Shown here one piece after another: positions 61,766 through 64,000 of a stretch of 64,000 bases of DNA. Below the pieces are notes generated by a model. The model was not told where the DNA came from. It ran no database searches and worked only from the letters and a program-made list of their open reading frames with translations. The stretch is from EB88 sp965199135 (GTDB lineage Bacteria > Acidobacteriota > Terriglobia > Terriglobales > Acidobacteriaceae), in assembly GCA_965199135.1 (NCBI GenBank), contig OZ240685.1, forward strand, positions 2,294,001-2,358,000, read 5' to 3'. How positions within the stretch are numbered: the first letter of the stretch is position 1; each line of letters starts with the position of its first letter. A program made the translations under genes and the position numbers.

Positions 61766-61955
61766 GGCTTTAGGGAGGGCGAGTCATGGGTGATCCAATT
61801 TAGAAGGTGGATCAATTGCTCTCCCGTCCCCGCGATACTCGGTCGCTCGAGGAGGCGCATGGGGGGCAAAGGTGCAGGGACACCTGGATGATCAGGCGCG
61901 ACCGAAGCCCGAGTCGCAGCAACGAGCACGTATTTTGCATCCGAGGAGAATTCAA

Positions 61956-62576
61956 TTGGCCCACGTACTTTTCCCCTTACCCAGCCGCGACTTCGATCCC
62001 TCAGAGGTCGGGGTGAGTTGGAAAATGCTCACCACTTCAGGACACCGCGTAACGTTCGCCACCCCCGATGGGAAACCCGCAGAGTGCGACCCGATCATGA
62101 TCAGTGGTCGAGGGTTGGACCCTTGGAGCAACATCCCACTTCTTGGAGCCATTCGCATTCTCGGCCTGATGCTTCGTGCCAACAAGGATGCGCGGGCCGC
62201 TTATGCGGCGATGGTTAAGGATCCGGCATTCCAGCGTCCCGTTCGTTGGGACGAGATCCGGGTGGAGGCCTTCGATGGATTGCTGCTGGGGGGAGGGCAC
62301 CGTGCCCGTGGTATGCGACCGTACCTCGAAAGCAAAGAGTTGCAGCTTGTGGTGGCGAAGTTCTTTTCTGCCGGGAAGCCAGTCGCTGCCATCTGTCATG
62401 GCGTTCTCTTGGCTGCGCGAAGCAAACTGGAGTCTGGCGAATCTGTGCTCGCTGGAAGGAAGACGACTTCGCTCACCTGGACTCAAGAGAAAACTGCGAG
62501 CGCGTTTGCGCACGTCGGCCGCTTCTGGGATCGGGATTACTACCGGACTTACAAGGAAGCTGCTGGAGAACCTTAG
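61956..62576 (+). CDS. DJ-1/PfpI-family protein interrupted by an in-frame TAG
   Basis: A class I glutamine-amidotransferase-like protein; the nucleophile elbow is PVAAICHGVLLAA with the Cys kept, and FDGLLLGGGHRARGMR precedes it. It starts at TTG behind GAGGAG, seven bases away. The frame stops at 62574 after 206 residues (KEAAGEP), but the same frame continues with GYMSVQQEVTRALRRPEDFM and VTDGTYVSARWPGDAHTFAR to 62831, a natural C-terminal extension of this subfamily. TAG in place of GAG would explain it. The full product would be 291 residues. Role: possibly glyoxalase, chaperone or amidase; not decidable. Confidence 0.85.
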   Translation: MAHVLFPLPSRDFDPSEVGVSWKMLTTSGHRVTFATPDGKPAECDPIMISGRGLDPWSNIPLLGAIRILGLMLRANKDARAAYAAMVKDPAFQRPVRWDEIRVEAFDGLLLGGGHRARGMRPYLESKELQLVVAKFFSAGKPVAAICHGVLLAARSKLESGESVLAGRKTTSLTWTQEKTASAFAHVGRFWDRDYYRTYKEAAGEP

Positions 62577-62862
62577 GGGTATATGTCTGTCCAGCAGGAG
62601 GTAACGCGAGCGCTTCGCCGACCGGAAGATTTCATGGATGTCCCCTCCAGTGAGCGAGACTACAAAAAGAAGACCTCGGGCCTCTCTCGCGATACGAAGG
62701 AAGATTCGACAGCCGCTTGGGTTGTTACCGACGGCACTTATGTATCCGCACGGTGGCCGGGCGATGCGCACACATTCGCTCGAACATTTTCGCGGGTGCT
62801 TCAGAGCGGAAGCTTGAGTTCTGGTACGTAGTTCTCAGGTACCGCTGACGGTGCGCGCGCCC

Positions 62863-63182
62863 ATCGTTCGGCATGGATTCGCCACTTACAAACCATCACA
62901 GCCTCGAAATGCATCCGGCGATGGGCGGCAATCCTGCGGTGTTTGATCCTGCCTTCGTCGAGCATCTGGATCATGAAAGGCGCGAGATGCTGAGCATGTC
63001 GCGCCCTTTCTGCGTGGTGTGTTCGGCATGAACCGGACCCCCCCGTGACGGTGTTTCCGCGCCCCTCTCGTCGAGGGTTTCGCCTGGCATTGTAAGGGCG
63101 AAAGCGGGAAGGCGACTCTCTCATGGCCGGGCGCTCCGATCACCCGGAGCGGAAGCGGAGTCTTCGCATCGAGTGATAAGGG
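62863..63182 (-). pseudogene. Decayed antitoxin gene
   Basis: In one frame DAKTPLPLRVIGAPGHERVA matches the antitoxin at 21849 (SKTPLRLRVVGGPEDETVV); in another, GRGNTV and MIQMLDEGRIKHRRIAAHRR match GRGNTV and LIQLLDEGKIEYRKVGTHRR. At least two frameshifts break the gene. No PIN toxin gene follows, so the module is dead here. Confidence 0.78.
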
Positions 63183-63289
63183 AGAGCACTCATGGGGGTT
63201 TGGAGTCTGCGCCGTCGATCCCCTCAAACGCTCGATGCTACCCAGCCGCTCTTCTGCTACGACTCGCTCTATCTGATCCAGACGACGGG

Positions 63290-63370
63290 TGTCATGCGGT
63301 GAGCGGTTTCATCGAAGTGCACGGCAGCACGCGCGTCGGATCCACGTTCACGTTATCTGTCCCGGCGCCA
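63290..63370 (+). pseudogene. Histidine-kinase C-terminal fragment
   Basis: The frame reads HAVSGFIEVHGSTRVGSTFT then LSVPAP, the typical last strands of a HATPase domain (G-x-I-E-V-x-S-x-x-G-x-G-S-T-F-x-L-x-x-P). Nothing before it is kinase-like, so only the end survives. Confidence 0.5.
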
Positions 63371-63467
63371 ACCGTCTGGCCCGTCTGCGAATGTATGCGC
63401 GCTCTGCATCCTGCCTGCTTTCCGCACATCCTACTAGGGACAGGAGGCTGGTTTTCCTGGGAGGCTC

Positions 63468-64000
63468 ATGGCAGCAAAGCGCGCACTCATCGTCGGCTCA
63501 ACAGGCATTGTCGGTTCAAACCTCGCGACCCATCTTGTTTCAGAAGGCTGGTCTGTCTTCGGCCTCGCTCGCAGACCCGGTACGGCCTCGGGTGTGGAAC
63601 CTTTGCCAGCCGATCTGCTTGATCCCGTTTCGCTTGCAACGATATTCGACACGGTACTCCCCACGCATGTGTTCATCACGACGTGGATGCGCCAGCCCAC
63701 AGAGGCTGAAAATATTGCGGTGAATGGCACCATGGTGCGCAACCTTCTCGATGCACTTTCCTCGAAGCGCAGCGTTGAACATGTAGCTCTGGTCACTGGG
63801 TTGAAACACTATCTTGGACCATTTGAATCCTATGGCCAGGGCGCGCTGCCCCCGACGCCCTTTCGCGAAGAGCAGGGAAGACTCCCGGTAGAGAACTTTT
63901 ACTACGCGCAGGAGGATGAAGTGTTCCGAGCGGCAGCGCGTGACGAGTATAGCTGGAGCGTTCATCGGCCCCATACCATCATCGGCTACGCGGTAGGCAA
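63468..64000 (+). CDS. PRISE-like extended SDR (3' end outside window)
   Basis: The frame runs off the window after 177 residues. Rossmann motif ALIVGSTGIVGSNLATHL, then VFITTWMRQPTEAENIAVNG, the hallmark LVTGLKHYLGPFESYG and SVHRPHTIIGYAVGN identify the progesterone-5-beta-reductase/iridoid-synthase-like family, known to reduce activated enones in plants; bacterial substrates are mostly unknown. GGGAGG precedes the ATG. It is a more typical relative of the gene at 8446. Confidence 0.92.
   Translation, partial: MAAKRALIVGSTGIVGSNLATHLVSEGWSVFGLARRPGTASGVEPLPADLLDPVSLATIFDTVLPTHVFITTWMRQPTEAENIAVNGTMVRNLLDALSSKRSVEHVALVTGLKHYLGPFESYGQGALPPTPFREEQGRLPVENFYYAQEDEVFRAAARDEYSWSVHRPHTIIGYAVG

Noticed and set aside
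1..64000. CRISPR array
   Set aside because: No regularly spaced identical repeats were seen, and no cas-like protein is present.

Overview
The window reads as a bacterial chromosome, most likely an acidobacterium of the Terriglobia type (Granulicella, Edaphobacter or Terriglobus relatives). This is inferred from gene content: a two-component propeller sensor kinase, many SDR/old-yellow-enzyme/PRISE reductases in a row, a DoxX-like membrane protein, phosphoketolase metabolism and compact Shine-Dalgarno-led genes at moderate to high GC. No rRNA or marker gene is present to prove it.

Left region, 1-22.6 kb. A propeller histidine kinase (entering from outside the window) and a divergent LuxR-type response regulator are followed by an accessory redox locus. 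It holds two complete old-yellow-enzyme genes, one decayed one, five SDR or PRISE genes, two zinc-free medium-chain reductases, DinB, DUF427 and SnoaL-like proteins, a secreted HExxH peptidase and two TetR repressors. Both TetR genes have recognisable inverted repeats in their divergent promoters, and one of these motifs recurs in front of the first old-yellow-enzyme gene. The pattern suggests inducible handling of electrophilic or carbonyl compounds. A frameshifted HExxH protein gene, an HxlR regulator and a PIN toxin/antitoxin pair follow.

Junction, 22.4-24 kb. A 45-nt 3' fragment of tRNA-Asp(GUC), paired direct repeats, a 5'-truncated tyrosine integrase and a 5'-truncated ParB-like gene joined head to head mark an old integration/deletion scar.

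Central region, 26.4-57.1 kb. A compact energy and carbon block is bracketed by two outward-transcribed Crp/Fnr paralogues. Its plus-strand arm encodes an alcohol dehydrogenase, glycogen debranching enzyme (with an in-frame TGA near the C-terminus), a complete N-type ATPase operon (atpDCQRBEFAG), PPK2 polyphosphate kinase, phosphoglucomutase, glucan phosphorylase, a proton-type P-ATPase, a STAS protein and a copper-type P-ATPase. The minus-strand arm encodes a DUF1269-like protein, slipin, universal stress protein, HAD hydrolase, phosphoketolase, class I aldolase and triosephosphate isomerase. Together these would mobilise glycogen to glucose-6-phosphate, split sugar phosphates to acetyl-phosphate, and manage ion gradients and polyphosphate. 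I read it as an energy-limitation or low-oxygen survival module.

Right region, 57.1-64 kb. A small membrane protein and a receiver protein with a Cys4 tail are followed by a 5'-truncated second copy of the HExxH gene, an SDR, a gene-poor kilobase, a third TetR next to a DJ-1/PfpI gene interrupted by an in-frame TAG, a decayed copy of the antitoxin, a histidine-kinase tail fragment and the start of a PRISE reductase leaving the window. The two flanks therefore share paralogues in the same order and orientation, with the right-hand copies decayed.
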